Assembly: GCA_029204225.1 (NCBI GenBank)
Contig: CM055097.1
Span: 1,597,414 to 1,661,413 of the forward strand
Length of the DNA: 64,000 bases
DNA from: Diphasiastrum complanatum
Taxonomy: Eukaryota > Streptophyta > Lycopodiopsida > Lycopodiales > Lycopodiaceae
Reading direction: 5' to 3'
The notes below the pieces were generated by a model. That model did not search any database and was not told the origin of the DNA. It was given only the letters and a program-made list of their open reading frames with translations. The translations under genes and the position numbers were made by a program. This document shows, in pieces, positions 63,069-64,000 of this stretch; the stretch's first letter is position 1, and every line of letters begins with the position of its first letter.

Positions 63069-63311
63069 TCAAGATTGCACAAAAATTCTTGTGTGCTTTT
63101 TGACGTTATGCTTTTGTAAACATATTGTTGCCATGTACTGTATTTTGCTCCTTATGCAATGATATTTGATCTCAATGTACTTAGACCTATAATGGAATCT
63201 AGAATTGATGGACAAAGCAATCACACTTTGATTATCAAACTGATTAAGTCTGAGGCCAATGTCAGACACAACCAAGCTGCTTATTTCGCAGCGTACACAG
63301 ATACAATACAA
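63069..63311 (-). pseudogene. Copia RNase H C-terminus, decayed
   Basis: LNQFDNQSVIALSINSRFHY, then RSKYIEIKYHCIRSKI, matching the DN.SAI.L..NP.FH.RSKHIE..YH pattern. Frames break before the usual end. Confidence 0.75.
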
Positions 63312-63319
63312 ATTAAAGC

Positions 63320-64000
63320 ATTCTTTGGCATAAATTAAGAAGCATATTAATTCGAAATGTTGGCAAATGTTAACAATATTGTCATTTCAGGACATTGTAT
63401 AGATAAATAAATAAAATTGACTTTGTGTTGGATATTTGGGCTAGAGGTAAACAAAAATGCTCAAAATATGGGCCCCAACAAATTTGCAATTCAATCTCCA
63501 AAATCAAATAGCTAGTAAAAAAAAAGTTTACATTTTTTTCATGGGGTCATTATCTCAAGGAATTCAGTTGCTTGATTTCTTTTATTATTATTTTCATCTA
63601 ACCATTTCATCTTGGCATAACATGGATCAAGTTTCTTTATCCTTGGTCCAAAAAGCCCAAAGGAAAAAAAAAAATCAGAAGTTTGATATTTGACATTATG
63701 AACTTTTAAACGATTTTTTTGGGTAGTTTTTCTTGAAATAGATTACTATATTTCAATTTTTGGTTGAAATTTTGTAGCTTTTAAACCTCAAATTCTTAGT
63801 CAAATTGCTTTTGGACATTATTCATCGAGCATATGTGTTTGGAAATACACAAAAATGTAGTGATTTTCAACAAAATTTAAGGAATATGCCAAATAGTTCC
63901 GATTTCATTTGTCATAGTCCACTTGATTGATGTGTACAATGAGGATCACCCAACTCCAACAAGATAATGACATCATGTTGCATCAATAAAGCCAAAGTCA
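63320..64000. other. AT-rich spacer, nothing recognised
   Basis: No domain-bearing frame or defined repeat. Confidence 0.45.

Overview
The window looks like nuclear DNA from a seed plant, probably an angiosperm with a repeat-rich genome; I cannot name the species. The reasons are GT-AG introns of up to several kilobases, AT-rich spacers, many LTR retrotransposons with primer-binding sites matching plant initiator tRNA-Met (TGGTATCAGAGC), and plant-type protein families. Only two host genes are supported. No rRNA gene, intact tRNA gene, CRISPR array, operon or bacterial feature was seen.

Layout. (1) 1-13.5 kb: an alpha-amylase gene (GH13, AMY1-like catalytic core) on the minus strand. Six exons run from 13512 down to 1928, join in phase to 434 codons, and hold all three catalytic residues. 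The C-terminal exon was not found and may lie left of position 1. Its introns hold retroelement debris, including an antisense LTR at about 9983-10458. (2) 13.7-20 kb: a GT/AC microsatellite, a foldback element, two tandem duplications, and an LTR plus PBS on the minus strand. (3) 20-28 kb: a Copia reverse-transcriptase pseudogene lying between two inverted copies of one retroelement segment, then a palindromic array with a period of about 69 bp, then decayed LTRs. (4) 28-38.7 kb: mostly unassigned AT-rich sequence with a 118-bp x3 tandem repeat, Copia fragments, an LTR remnant and a (CT)n tract. (5) 38.8-43.9 kb: a Copia element whose pol segment is inverted relative to its own LTRs and gag. 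(6) 44-49 kb: LTR debris, a 191-bp (TC)n tract, a 22-bp minisatellite and a Ty3/gypsy fragment. (7) 49.1-56.3 kb: a Copia element on the minus strand, interrupted by a complete but decayed element on the plus strand (49623-54204) with matching TCAAG target-site duplications. (8) 56.3-64 kb: two 3' ends of another Copia family on the minus strand, and one exon of an endonuclease III homologue (NTH1) on the plus strand at 60601-60738.

The two host genes have no evident functional link: one degrades starch, the other repairs oxidised bases. The rest is a layered record of retrotransposon insertion, inversion, deletion and tandem duplication. I found no convincing new multi-gene system. The most unusual structures are the internally inverted Copia element and the 69-bp palindromic array.
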